The position numbers were made by a program, and so were the translations under genes. A model generated the notes under the pieces. The model made no database searches. It had not been told where the DNA came from and saw only the letters and a list, made by a program, of their open reading frames with translations. Positions 13,901 to 28,900 of a DNA stretch of 64,000 nt are shown piece after piece (the first letter of the stretch is position 1; each line of letters opens with the position of its first letter). This DNA is from Owenia fusiformis (taxonomy: Eukaryota > Annelida > Polychaeta > Sabellida > Oweniidae): NCBI GenBank assembly GCA_903813345.2, contig CAIIXF020000005.1, positions 39,497,375-39,561,374 of the forward strand. The letters run 5' to 3'.

Positions 13901-16900
13901 AAAATTCCAAAATTCACAGGAAATGATCGAGATATTGATTCGAATCTTTTGAACTGTTTATTTTGAATTTATAATCGGTTATAATTTCAGAAAATAACGA
14001 CATCTCGGCGTTTTCATTGTTGGAAAATATCGATTTCGATTCTGGGAGCCAATCCTCCTTGAAAAACACATAAAAAACAACATTAATCATCATGTCATTG
14101 TAACTATAGAGATAGACTCTCCCACAAAACCCCTAATATGTGAATAGACTCTTCCAATATTAGTTGATTGACAACTATGTCCTGAAATTGTCCCGATCAG
14201 GTAAAAACCCAAACATAAACACATGCGTGGGTGGTGTAGGCGAACTATAGACCTTTGGATGAGTTCACTATTTTCGACAGGGATAGTAGATCTAATTACT
14301 AAGCTTAAACCCCTTGCATCTAAATCAGCCAGCCAAAAGTTTAATCAATCCTCAGACATGGGAGGTGACCTGAATGTAGTACATAATCAGGACATAGACA
14401 TGCTGACAGGAAAAAACTAATTATTGGTGAAAACATGATCATCAACATTGAACAAAACAAGGATTTTGCTATAACTTTTAAAATCAAACAACAGCAACGT
14501 CAGTGTGGAGCAAATCCCATTGAATCTCGTAAATCATCGTATTCAGGGCTTCATCATAATAAGGGTTTAGCCAATTTTCTCTTAGAAATTTATGTGTAAT
14601 GTAGATTATAATATCATATTGCAGAATTTTAGATTTTATTACTCTTTTTGTTATTCTCATCACCTTTTTTCTGGGGACATTTGATCTGATGAGATGTCAC
14701 AAAAGTAATTACATTTTGGAATATCTCATACACTTTGCAAAAATTTGTGAAAAACTTCTAGAAATCCATTTTTAATTTTTTGCATGTCTTTCATAGCGAG
14801 ATCAATAGTGCAAGAAAACAGGCCAATAGTTCATTCATGGAACAAAGCATGAAACTTTCCACATATCATCAGAATACCTTTCCCTTTGATTTAAGAGCCA
14901 GAGCCATTTTTGTGGTCCACTAGAATGATCAAAAAATAGTAAGTACCCCCTCCCACCAAATCCTGTGGGGGTGGGGAGATATAGGAATTTTTTTTTCATA
15001 AAAAAATTTATTTGAATATGATCATACTACAGTTTTAGTGTGCTATTTTCATGGTAAAGAAATTTTGCAAACATAACAAAATGATTTATCATCGATTTTC
15101 ATCATTGTTAAAGACTTATCATGGGCGACGCCCACTTTTCATATCTTGAACATTTAGGTTATTAAAGCTCGATCATGGGTTGAATAAATGAATGTAATTC
15201 AGCTTTCTGGATAACACCAGATACCTTTTGATGTTAGGTGCTATAATTAATCTTAGAATTTGACTTCTTAAAGGCTCATAACATATCACATCCCTGTTTA
15301 GAAGAAAAAAGAAAGCGAGCAACAATGTCCCAGATCTACAACATGTATCCACTATGTACATGTATGTCGAGTCTCTATATTCTCCTGAAGAGAACCTATG
15401 CTACAGATACAAATGTCCAAAATCTAGATGATTATGTGCTTAAACAGTTTGATGAATGGTGTGCTGACCAAGTGCCTAAACAGTTTGATGAATGGTGTGC
15501 TGACCAACATAATGTACCAGTCTTCAGGCTTTGGTTTCTGATTATTTAAATTGAAATACTGTGCCTTGAATATGTGAGGGCTATAGGAGAAGAGAATTTT
15601 CCTCTTTATTTCCAGATGGTTTCTCTTTGATTTTCATAGTTGTTAAAGATTAGTCATGGGCGACGCCCACTTTTCATATGCTGAACATTTAGACTAGTAA
15701 ACCTCTTTCATGGGTTGAACCAGAACCAGAAGGTCCACCTAAGCCACAGCCTGCAGTCTCTAAATTCTCAGGAGAGCCTATACGACATACGAGCGCTGTC
15801 CAGAATCTAGATGATGAAGTGATAAAGAGTTTGATGAATGGTGTGCTGACCAAGAGAATGTACCAGTCTTTAAGTTTTGGTTTCCGATTATTTGAACCGA
15901 AATACGGTGCCTTAACTAAGTGTGGGCTATCAGAGAGGGCAATTTCCCCATTTTATCTCCAGTCAATTAGCAAGCTTATCACCTGGTTTTTCATTTTTTG
16001 ACTTGTCAATATGCTTGCTGAGTACCAGTTCACATAAGGAATGTGCTACAACTATAACAAATACATCCAGAAGTCTACGAAGCCTTCACAAAAGGCCACT
16101 TCACTGTTACCAAGATGGAGCTTTTCAGCCATTGCTACTGACCAGGTTCACAAGCAAAATAACAGTCTAGATAAATCAAACGGTGGAGCAGTGGGGCTAT
16201 TTGACAACCAGACAGCTCTATTGGATGGTTGGGGGCCCTGAATTTGCCAGACTGATCACTGAATTTGAGAACAATATAAATAATGGTCAAGATGAAGACC
16301 TATCTAATCATGAACAAAGTATAAGTATACAACAAAGATTCATAGATAATGTGAAACTATTATCAGAAACCATAGAATAGATGGTAAATCCTTTCTGGAA
16401 ACTTCAAATGACTTGTGCTCATTACACAACAAAGATATTGTATCCTCAATATCAGTCTAGAAGAAGTGAGTAGCTCCCATAATACTATAATATTCTTTCG
16501 TACTCATGAACATAATTTATTTAAATCACGCCATCAGTATATGGTGTAAAATCAAATTGCAGGACATGATTACGTGCACAATCATGAGCATGAGCTCTCT
16601 CAGGGCAGTAAATGCGCAAAGTAAAATGTGAAATTATTTCAGTTTAACATCAGTTCAACATCATCATTTCTAAATGAAGGTAAACACTGTTAATCGATCC
16701 AAACTTGTCGAGAATAATCATAAAACAAATTCTGCTTGTGAACCTGGGTCATCTTTGGGAAATGGAGCAAAGTGGCCAGGATCAGTACAAATTGTACACT
16801 AAAGAAAAACTGGATGACACATCTAAACAAATGACACATCTAAACAAATGACACCATCTATATAAAAAGAAACAATTTTCTAATATTCAATGAACAGAAA

Positions 16901-19900
16901 ACAAAAGTGAATGATTGTGCTCTCTTTTCAAGACTGTTCATTGCATTGGATTACTTATCCGAGTTGACAAATGCACTTAAAACTTTGGCTGAAGATCCCA
17001 ATAAGCTAGCCAAAGTTATGCCACTCATTGAACATTTTGTTGTGATTTTATACAATAGAGACAACAATGAAACAACTGTAAATGCTGCAAGACAAGAAAT
17101 GTTCACAAAGAAAAAAAGAAAACAACTTAAATTGAGAACATCCCACCATAAGTTGCATAAGTTGGGTCCAGACAATTATACCTATGTCAGTCCTCGCTTC
17201 ACTCTCACAATTGAGTTGGGAATCCATTACCACAAAGGCTGGAAAAATGATTTGGGTGCCAGTGTGGAAAACATTGCCCCAAGCTTCAGATGCATGCCAA
17301 ATGCTAGTAGAATGCAGCTGCAAATAGTGCTCAACAAAAAGATGCAAGTGCTTTAAAGCCAATCATGCATGTACAGCCCTGTGTTTGTGTGACAGGGATT
17401 GTAATGGACATGGCATCTAAGTCATTGATAATGACAATAGAGTGTTGAAGTGCTTAAATGCACAAAATAGGATATTTGAACTGCAATTAAGATACTTAAT
17501 AAGGTAACTTGTATCAATTAGTCAAAGTGCTTTCATAACCAAAATAATGTATATCTTTATATCTAAAAGGGGTGTAGCCTTTCACAAGCCTTTAACAGTG
17601 AAATTGACTTACTTACAGCATCTATCATCTTAACATAAATAACTGACTTAATCTTGTCAATTTTATTCAGCCATATTAAGTAATTTTCCTATTCATAATA
17701 GAAGACTCATTAACTTGTATATTTAACATGTTGATAAAGTGGGCGTCACCCTTGGTCAGGCTTTAACAATGAATATCCATGAGAAATACTAATGCAATCT
17801 TGAAAATTGTTTTTAGACACTGAAAATAACACACTAAAAATGAATATAGATCATATTCAAAAAAGAAAATCAACATAAAAATAATTCTTCCCTCCCCCTC
17901 CCCCCAGGATTTGATGGGAGGGGGTATTTGCAATTTTTCGGTCATTCTAGTGAACCACAAAAATGGCTCTGGCTCTTAAATCAAAGGGAATGGTATTCTG
18001 ATGATATGTGGAAAGTTTCACGCTTCGTTCCATGAATGAACTATTTTTGCACTATTGATCTCGCTATCATTCATTTGGACAAATAAAATGACATATTACC
18101 ACTTTCGATTGAACTTCACCCAATGGAATAATCAATGCATATATTATAGGTACAACGTCAAAGTCAAACACTGACATGTACTATTCAGGGTTTCAAAACA
18201 TATACACTCATTCAATGCTAGAATTGTACAGTAATATATTCTCTATGAATGTCTATTTGTGAGAATCTTTTGTCATTTCTTTTTTCATTTGTCCGTTCAT
18301 TGACTCCTCTGCTCGGAATAACCAGCTATTAACCTACATCTTTCTTTCTAATTGATCGCATTATAGAGGTTATTGACTGCTACAAACTGACTTAGGTTAT
18401 TGTCCGGTTAAACATTGTGATCCCAGCATGCTATAAAGATATTTTGTGCAAACATTAAATTGGTAATATGATATAATGAGACTAAAATAAAAAAAGCTGC
18501 ACCTTAAGGCTTTATTAGTATTGTTCTCATCCTCTAAATACTTGGCTACAGACATCATCTATTCCTAATGAGTGGATGACGTCTGGGCCTTTTTGTTCAG
18601 AGGGTTCACTGCCCTATACAACAATGAACTAGAGGCACATACAAGCTAAGAACAATCACGCTCATCCAAACATGTGCTTATTGCATCTAAACAATCACGC
18701 TCATCTAAACATGTGCTTATTGCATCTAAACAATCACGCTCATCCAAACATGTGCTTATTGCATCTAAACAATCACACTCATCCAAACATGTGCTTATTG
18801 CATCTAAACAATCACGCTCATCCAAACATGTGCTTATTGCATCTAAACAATCACACTCATCCAAACATGTGCTTATTGCATCTAAACAATCACGCTCATC
18901 CAAACATGTGCTTATTGCATCTAAACAATCACGCTCATCTAAACATGTGCTTATTGCATCTAAACAATCACGCTCATCCAAACATGTGCTTATTGCATCT
19001 AAACAATCACGCTCATCTAAACATGTGCTTATTGCATCTAAACAATCACGCTCATCCAAACATGTGCTTATTGCATCTAAACAATCACGCTCATCTAAAC
19101 ATGTGCTTATTGCATCTAAACAATCACGCTCATCCAAACATGTGCTTATTGCATCTAAACAATCATGCTCATCTAAACATGTGCTTATTGCATCTAAACA
19201 ATCACGCTCATCTAAACATGTGCTTATTGCATCTAAACAATCACGCTCATCCAAACATGTGCTTATTGCATCTAAACAATCACGCTCATCTAAACATGTG
19301 CTTATTGCATCTAAACAATCACGCTCATCTAAACATGTGCTTATTGCATCTAAACAATCACGCTCATCTAAACATGTGCTTATTGCATCTAAACAATCAC
19401 GCTCATCCAAACATGTGCTTATTGCATCTAAACAATCACGCTCATCTAAACATGTGCTTATTGCATCTAAACAATCACGCTCATCTAAACATGTGCTTAT
19501 TGCATCTAAATGTAATCACATGGACGTCAATGTGCAATATTCCCAACAAACGTTTCAATTAAACAATCAGAATCTCACATGTTAATCCAATGTGCGCAAA
19601 AATTGACGCAAGTTCTAACACACGTCAAGGGAAATAGCACATGCCTGTTCATTCCTCATTCCATTTCTACTAGATTTCATTTTATCCTGCATCAGTGGAC
19701 AGTAAGAAACACACATATATGTAAATTTGGTTCATTATGACATCTTATTAGATAACCAAACGAACAAACAAACAAACAAACAAACAAGTGTTTGATCATA
19801 AAAATACAGCCATGGCATTAAGAAATTATCTAATACGGATTCTCTTTTAAAAGATAATGAATGTTGTCAATGAGGGTATGGTAAACAACCAACCATGTGA

Positions 19901-22900
19901 CAGAAAATCGAAATAGGCAGCTGTAAATGTTGAGAGACGAAGCATTTGGAACTGATGACAATAACTTGGGCCATGTACGTATGGGTATGATAGATGTGCT
20001 TAAAAATGGCACCAAAGCCAATTTCAACAAAACAAGCAAAAAGTAAGAGCTGAAAGCAATGATGTAAATTACCAGTATGGACTCCCATAAAATGGAAATG
20101 GGCATAAGCTCAGGCAATAACCAGTATTCATTCATCAGATTATTGTTTATGGATGGACGGACAGACAGAAAGGAAGGGCAGACAGACAGACAAATGGATG
20201 ATATCACAGACTTTCCATGAGTCAACAAAAATAACACATTACCCTTTACTGGGCTTTTTGTACCCTAACTGGTCATGATAACTGAATAATAATTAGGGTT
20301 TTATGATCTACGTGTCCTGAGAACTAAGGACATCCTGAGCCTGTGATAACAGGTTAGCATAGGTTGTAGAGTACATGTATAATGATAGAGTAGCGGAGTA
20401 GGGTGCCCTGTGATTGAACTTATAGGAACGTGAGGCTAGTCTAATATACTAGTAGACCACTTTAACCTAAGGATTGACACCACCACACTTATGCTGGAAC
20501 AATCTGACTTGGTTAGGATGATCTCTACTTAAACATACATCAACAGTCAATTATGGGCCAGGTGTGAAATTACTTTTTCTATGAATTTGTGATTTGTTCA
20601 ATGGAAATAAATTGCTTTTATCTTATTAGGCTTATGAAAAAAAAAGTTATCAATATCTAATAATTTTTAATAATTATGATCCGATCTGAAAAATGAAACT
20701 GGAACAAACAGATTTTTGTTTCTTTGAGTGTGATAGGAGTAGAATTGATGCCTTCCAGCATGGCATCTTTGATGTACAGTACAATGTTTGATTTTACTTC
20801 TTGTGGTGAACTAAAAACAAATTACATAATATTTAATGTGGGGTTAGTAAGCAGTAATTATAACAGGTTGTTATGTTCAAATTGAAATATATTGAAAATA
20901 CTAAGAAATTACAAACATTACAATTAAATCAATGTGGAAAAATAATCCTTTATGCGTACTATGGCTGATGCCTCATTATAACAATTAATGTTTTTCTATA
21001 ATTGTATTTATAAGAGTAATAAAAAGAGATGGCTGAGATTGAAAGGAAGGTGTAGTTTGTTCAATGCTACTGATACACAATATTGAATATACATTTTTGT
21101 TAAGTTTGATTTGAATAAACATGGGATTATATTCCATATTTGTCTCATCAAATAAATGTGTTTGGAATCAAAATATCATTCATCAGTGGAAAGGAGTACT
21201 GGTTATTTTACAATGTTTAAAATAACTTTTGCTTCTTTTACTCATGAATGTAAGTTATATGAACCTCATCCCAAATTACAGACAAATAAAAAGTACATTT
21301 GTAAAAGTGCAATGTTATTGCAGGGTCACATTTTTTTATTACATATTTACGTTGGTTGAAATAATTGCATAGAATCCAAATGAAGGAAGTGTGGGACGAT
21401 TATTGATTAGTGACAAACCTAAGCTTGATTAAATGAATACAATAACAATACTTACAGTTAGAATAATTAATTACATTGTACTTTTTACAAACATTTATCT
21501 GAAAAGAGAATCAATATGATCAGACAATGAACTTCCTAACAAGACGAGTAAACAGAAATCATATCCTAAAAAATTCCAGATTTATTTTCTCTTTTTAACT
21601 TTTGATAATTTAAACCTCAATTTTTTGGTGCCAACCAGTTGGCTGAGTAATAACCGATTTGTGGTTAAAAGCTAGACGCTGGTATGTGTCTGCGCAACCG
21701 ATACCCAATAGAAGAGAGTTATGGTATCTGAGAACTGGGGAAAACATAATGTTATCCTTTAGCTAGAAGAAAGCTACAAAAACTGGATCAGTTATCCTTA
21801 ATATATGCAAAGGGGAAAAGATGTCTGATATCCAGTGATTGAATTATAAGGTCATGTCCTGACTTGAGTTCATTTGAGAGAGTGTGTCCAAAATCAGTAC
21901 GACCATCCAACATCTATGCTGCTGTCCAAAATCAAAGCAACTGTCCTAAATCAGGTGGATAATTGTCTGATATCTAAGATAAATGGCTTATTCTGTATCT
22001 TTATTTGGATTTGATCTAGTTAAACTGAGATGTGATATTTATTACAAATAAAACAAGTTGAGATGATAAAATGTTTAAAATTTAGTTTTAAAATGATAGG
22101 AATCATAGGCATTACAAATTCCATTGAGCATTTGATTTAGTTGAGGGGTAGGTATATATATGGCAGCCACTTCAGTACTGCATATTTTTAATGCTTTGGT
22201 GCAATCAATTTAATTGCTCCATTATCGTGATTACTTGTTGACTTAGAGTGCAAAATGGCTGCCGTGTCAGCCTTGTCAGGCAAATTATAAAAAATCCCAT
22301 ATGTAAATATTGCATGTCATTTACTGAAAGTGATTTATTATAAGTACCACTCTTCCAGGTATTTGCTTGTAAAATTAGATGTGCAACACCTTGAGACAAG
22401 GCATTAACATGACAAAATGTCACCATCTAATTGCTCACAATACCATTAGTTCAAACCTAAGTCAGTAACTCTGTAGTGAATTTTGAAAATTGGTCAATTT
22501 GAAGCAAGTTGAAAAAATACCTTTTTTAACCTTTTTTTTTACCCTGAAAGATCATCAAAGGTCAAATCTTTTAAGATTCGGATTTGAATTCTGAAAACTT
22601 GTAAGTGATTTTGAAAAAAATTTAAGTCAGTCTAAACAGCATTTGTCAAGTTATTGGAAGTTGTAAGAAATTGTTACAGACGCCGATCGCCAACCGCCAA
22701 CCACCCACCGCCAACCCCTAACCGCCATCCGCCGATCGCCGTCACAAAAAATGGAGACAATAAGAATATGTCACCACTTTTTGTTGGTGACATAAAAAAT
22801 GGAGACCATAACAATATGTCACCACTTTTTGGTGGTGACATAAAAAGCTCAAGCTCATTTGGACAAAATGTGAATTCCTCATATACACATCCCGGTAATA

Positions 22901-25900
22901 CACATCTACATTGACTCCTCGGCAAAATGTAGTACATATGTACTAGATATGTACATTTTACATGTGTTATAACAGAACTGATGTACTCTTGAAGCCTAAA
23001 AGGACAGATGTACTATTAGAGCACTCTAATAAAGTTTACCATACAGGGGTGAAGCAATATCATAAAAGGCGAATTGAGGCTATATATCAGGTCAATGCGC
23101 TAAACTGAGGTCAAACTCAGCTGTACTATACTCTCTTACCTATATGACTAATTGACCAATGGAAGCAGATAATGAAGTGCAGATTTCCAATAATCAATAA
23201 CAGGTACCTACCAATCTGCAAGTGTGTCTTTGTACTGGTATGAATAAAGTACAATATAATAGTGCTTTTTAACAACTCTGATGGATATATCTCAATTGAA
23301 CTCTGTTTGACAGGCACATCAATCAGATTTTCTCACTCATTCAAATAATTGGAGACTAATAATTGGAGATTTTTTCTCGTCTATAATCAATAGATTATTT
23401 GTTTTTTCAATCTGTAACCAGTGCATTCAGGTCAACCTTTCTTAAAAGTTTAATTAAAGCACAATTCATTTGGATTTATTAAAGTAATTATTGGAGCGTG
23501 AAAGTAGTAAAATTACAATGGAAACTAAATCTGAAACTAAATTTGATCTCATCAAGATTAAAAATTCAAGGCCAATTTCAAAAGAATGTGGGTCAAATAT
23601 CAATTTATATTTGAGCATTCTACATTTTTCGATACTAGTGTCGAATTTCAATTTTTTGTCAAATGAACAAATGACAAATAAATAAGACAAAATCAAACAA
23701 TGTTTTTTCTTTAAATCATTTGTTATTTTCATATTCTGATTCTCCTTTTATAAGATTTTAAACTTAAGTCCACTGATATAGCTTAAAAATGAATCTATTT
23801 TCCACCAAAATCTGTTGACATCAATCTCTTACATCTTTATATCATATCCCATAACATCATTGTTCCATATATCATACAGAAACAAAATCATGCTGAAAAT
23901 TTATAACGAAGTCATAGGGACATGATTTACAAGTCATTTAATAAACAAGAGACAAAAGTAGAAAAACTTCATATCATCAATGAAATCCTCAAGATATCAA
24001 ATTCAATAACTGTATCAATCATTTTTTCAGGTCTGCTTTAATGCATATCAAATATTAGTCTGCACGATTCTTTTCAAAATAACACAATGAATGAAGGAAC
24101 ATTGGAAATTGGTTTATGGAAAATTATTGTATTGACCATCTCTTTTATTGAAAGACCCTATAAATCCAGGACAAATGTGAGGTCAAATGACAAGGCATAT
24201 GGCATGATGCTTCAGCTTACTGGACTATTTGCACATTCTCCACTTTATGCTTTTAGAGTTCTCCTCAAGAGATGGTAGGGATTGAGAAATCAACAATGAT
24301 ATTTGCAGGTTATTTTCAAAACTGGACATATCTTTAATGGAGTATAGCATTGACTGGTCAATGTGGTTACAAGGCAATAAAATAACACATTCAATGAAGC
24401 AAGATATTTTTCTAAGTGTGATCACTTTCAGGATTGACCATCCATGACATGAGCGATAATACCAATAAAATCATGTACAACCCATTCATAACTTGAATAA
24501 AAAATTTGTTAATATATAAAAATGCAAATATAATAAAAATAGAGTTATCCATTCATGTATTAGGAGCACCTCACAGAATAAACATGGCTACATCAGATCA
24601 GCTGTCATGCTATTAGGCCTCGTGGTCACCTTATTCAAGGATGCCACACATCCATTCCAAAGTGATGCAGTTTCTCTAACTATCAAGGAACTAATTTGCC
24701 TGAATACAGGTAGATTAAAAAACAACAATTAAACATCTGGAAAAACAATATCGATTAAATAATTATTGATTTTTAACCAAAGTAATTCAATTTGAATTGA
24801 TGTGAAGATATTTCAATGGCTGTTATGAATATTTAGACAAGTGCTGTTAAAATAACCAAATGATAAATTGGATGACAAATATTTTATGTTTTCCTAGGTT
24901 TAATAATGGTACTATTGATGTTGACAAGCCAATACCTGAACATGCTGACATTGTTGATGTGTAATCTATATCCGTGTCAATGATTTACGGTTCAACACGC
25001 TGCTAAAATCGAACAGGATCTTTATTAAAAAAGAAGATCCTTGATCAATATCAGCATGAATCTAATTATTCATTCCAAACACCCATATATAAAAGAGATA
25101 ATAGATTTTGCACATGCCTATTTGACCTAGTGATAATTAAGGCATAATTTGCTGCACAGATAATGCATGTGAACTGCTTAACCTGATCGTTAGGGTCATG
25201 CATTTCAAACATGTGTTGAGCGCCATGTCCCCATTATATTTATGGGCCTTGTATTTTCATTAGGGGTGTTAGGTTAGAAACTGACTAATAATTATCTCCG
25301 TTTAAGAGCCTAATGATTCTTTAAATGTAACATCATTTTAAATAAAATTATATATGATCTTTAAATGAAATCTTTTATATTTCTCTTCAGGAATACTAAA
25401 ATCTGTTTTACAAAAATGAGCCTTGCACCCCTATCTTATGACTGAAATGAAAGTGGATTCTTCCGAGGTAATATGGGGTCAGGATGATTCTAAACACATG
25501 CTCCAATCTGGTCCAGCTGCATGTGCAGAGTGTAGGATGACTTTGAGGTGACCTATTCCTTGTTACTTTGCTCTCCAATGATACATTTCTAGGTGTAAGC
25601 AACATGCATGAGGAGTAGAGGATGACCTGAATTCTGAGTCTACCCTAAGCATGGCACATATCAAGGATCTTACTCCCAATCAAGGATTCTCTACATGTGT
25701 GAGATAGACCTACATAGGATAATAAATCGACCAGCTGCAACAAAGACATATATGGGGAATATGTCCTTGAAACATATTTTCAGGAAAAGTTGCTTCGACC
25801 TCCAATGCTAACTCTTTATTATTCTACTCCGTTGTTGTCACTGCATTGTTATCCTATGTCACTATGTTCTTCATTCTTGCACAGGAAATTACCGTTGATA

Positions 25901-28900
25901 AACTTATCAAAATCTATCGGCTTAAATAATTGGAAAAAAAGTAATAAAAAGCTCATTATCAGAGAACTCATCATATATAAGTACTTTTTCCAAATTTTAG
26001 TCTCACACAAAAATTCTTTATTTTGCCACAATTTTCTTTTTTTTCATTATTGCCAAAAATAATTTCACCTGTTTATACCTTTATATATACTTATGACATA
26101 TTTTGAAAGACATATTTTTTTATGTTCAAACATAAACCATTTTATATTTTCAACAGTTAGGCCTGTTAAGAACATCATGATGGGTCACATCTATAATGCA
26201 TGTATGTTACGGACTTGTGAGTTAATGATATCCAATAGGGTATAACAAAAACTTACAGAATGAACCATTCTCAATCTCATGTAAATATGGTAATGTACTG
26301 TAAGGTTTTGGATATAGGGTTTATCTCAAGGCTTATATCTATACATGTACTTCCTGAGGAACCGTATCACTCAAAATTATAGAGAACAGTCAATCTGTAT
26401 ATCCAGGTAACTCTCTGACCAAACACCTCTCAATGTGAACACTTTCTTTGGTCCCTTTGTTATATTCCACTGACTCAGATACTGATGCCTATAATATACA
26501 CTTAACCAATCTGACTATGATGTCTTCTCAAATAATCATTTCTAGGCAATAAATGTTTGAAATGTTTCAAATCCAGCCATAGAGACAGATATTACCTAAA
26601 ATCTGAATACTTGCAACATCTCTCTATTGGCATTCATTGTATGATTTTCATTCAAGTCAGTCAAAACAAATGTTCTATTAAAAAATGCTCCCTGTCCTTA
26701 AGTCCATTATTTATCATGTCTATATGCTTTGACGGTATACTTCCTGATGGTGATTATGAACAACAAGAAAAAATAGAAAAAAATATATCTGTAGCTGTAC
26801 ATATAAATTCACATCTTCACACAAAGTGAATGAAGAAAATATACTTCAAGATGAATTTCAAGACTGATAATGAATCATGAACGGAATAATGAGTCCAAGA
26901 GACAATTGTTCAAGTAAATATAACACATGTACAGTATGATATTTTATAAATATTGGATCAGATGAATAAGTGAATAGTCTTCATAAAATCATTTTAAATA
27001 AAGCTTACAACTGAAATCCAAGCTTGAATAATTCAAGAAAAATATTTTTTTCATATGACTTCTTTGAATATATGACACTTGTGACATCTATTTCAACTAT
27101 TTCATGAGCTGACATCTATTAATAATAAATATAACTTTACTACTCCAAACAAGATAGATGAAGAGCAATAAGCAAAGGTTCAGGACAAATACAATCAATA
27201 ACATATCACCTATATACGTGAATCTTTTCATTGGTCGAAACAGTGGACAGTGTTTCAATGGAAACGTTAGAAATAATGTTATTAAGTTCTCAAAGATTCT
27301 CTGAAGATTTCTAAGGAGGTAGATGCTGCTTATCTCACTTAATGGTCCTTTTTCCATAAAAATCCCCCTATAGCTTTGAAATCTCGTTTAAAGTCTTGTT
27401 TTAATTAGATTTTAGAAGATCTGCATTTTTACCATTAAAGACTAACATTTTCTTCTATTTGATGGCATATTTGAATTCTATGTGTAACTTTCTATCAAAA
27501 AAGCTTAAAGCTTTGATTTGCACAGTTATTTGCCTTGATTCAAATTCTGACGATTTTCAAGTTTTCTGAAAAGGGTTGGTCAAATCCCCAATGACATAAT
27601 GTTGAAAAACCTTAAAAAGTTCATTTACTCATATAAGTATCACGATTTTAATGTTAAATCAAAATCCACGTGTCAATAGGTCCATATAATTTCATTCAAA
27701 ACATGTTTTAAGTTGATCCAAAAGGAATTACTTGTTAGATCAACAAATTAAGTGACTCTTGTAATACATTTCCATGTATTCTAGCCCTATCAACACCCAC
27801 GATGCCATCTATTTTTCCATTTTTATTGAAAATGGTCAATTATCCACAACCTGTACATAGCCAAAATATCTAAATGTGCTTTAATGGGGGGAAGAATGAA
27901 ATTAGAAAATCAATTTAGAGTCAAAGGGGCCAACATACAAATTATCTTATATATTTTTCAATCCAAAATCTGGGACTGTTATGCTATCTTAAAGAACAAT
28001 GTGTTTGGGGTAAAGCCCATTTTGCCAGCCATTTTGTCTTGTGAATGCATCAATCTATTACTTTCACAGGGGTGAGCAACAATCAACAGCATCAGTTTCA
28101 CTGTGATTGTGTATTTTAAAAAACTTTTTGGGCAGATTTTTGACCTAACTTTCTTGGTAGTTAATAAAGTAAAACTTACCATGCTTGTTTTTTCACGTGA
28201 CTGGAATGTGAAATCAAATTCTGTTCCTGATGGTCCCCGTGACAAACATATTGGTAACAACTGCTCCCCGTGTATCACATGACCTAAAAGAAGCATGACA
28301 GAACATTAAAAGTAATACCACATGGGCTAGAAATTACATAATGTTGCATGACAGGCATGTATTATGTACATTCTTCAATATATCATTATTGGATAACTTA
28401 TCATGGATACTTTTAGAGATATATTTTGAATAATATAAAAATACATTGGTTAAAAAAATAAATGCAGTTTGCAACTTTGTCATTGTCTATATCTCTGATT
28501 TTAGCTTAAATCGTAGCTTTCAGCGTACACAAAATATACGAACATTCTTAATCTTAATGTTGTTGTTACCATGTGTCACTATGAAAGTTAAAGATCTTAC
28601 CACAAGAATATTCTAAGATTCTACTCGGTGCCACCCCTGCTGCATAAAACAGTTGCTCTTTAAACTCATCTAACTGAAAATACAATATGTAAGGTATAAG
28701 TACACAAGGGTTTCAGATATAGGGTTTATCTTGAGGGAAATATGTGCATTTAGTGAGGGGTCATGTTCTTTATGTATCTTAGTCATTACAGTGAAAACTG
28801 TGTACATTATTGAACACATGCGGAGCCACAAAAATGTGTCCACTGTGAGGTGTTCAATACAGAGGGTAATTTATAAAGAAGTCAGTTGAGTATGTGGTAT

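Larger units (their letters stand above)
10826..28179 (-). other. 17.4 kb intron of DDX11 loaded with mobile and tandem DNA
   Basis: The flanking exons (28180-28283 and 10676-10825) join in phase 0 between FQSREKTSM and [11 protein letters not shown]. This is contiguous in the family, so no exon is missing. The intron contains a duplicated AT-rich block (12955-13371), a 304 bp element (13758-14061), a 3.3 kb element (14794-18066), a 39-bp minisatellite (18651-19510) and a dispersed palindromic repeat (about 22674-22850). I saw no host gene in 19.6-28.1 kb, which is AT-rich sequence with only short chance ORFs. Confidence 0.9.

Noticed and set aside
16907-17356. A 149-residue stand-alone protein gene
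   Set aside because: Its second half is out of frame with the family it belongs to. The true frame ([11 protein letters not shown] then [15 protein letters not shown]) contains a stop, so it is a decayed transposon ORF.
18651-19510. CRISPR-like array
   Set aside because: Units are contiguous with no unique spacers, and the surrounding DNA is clearly eukaryotic.
18646-19585. Open reading frames of 254, 296 and 303 codons on both strands
   Set aside because: They arise only from the 39-bp tandem repeat, whose length is a multiple of three. The peptides are pure repeats with no known fold.
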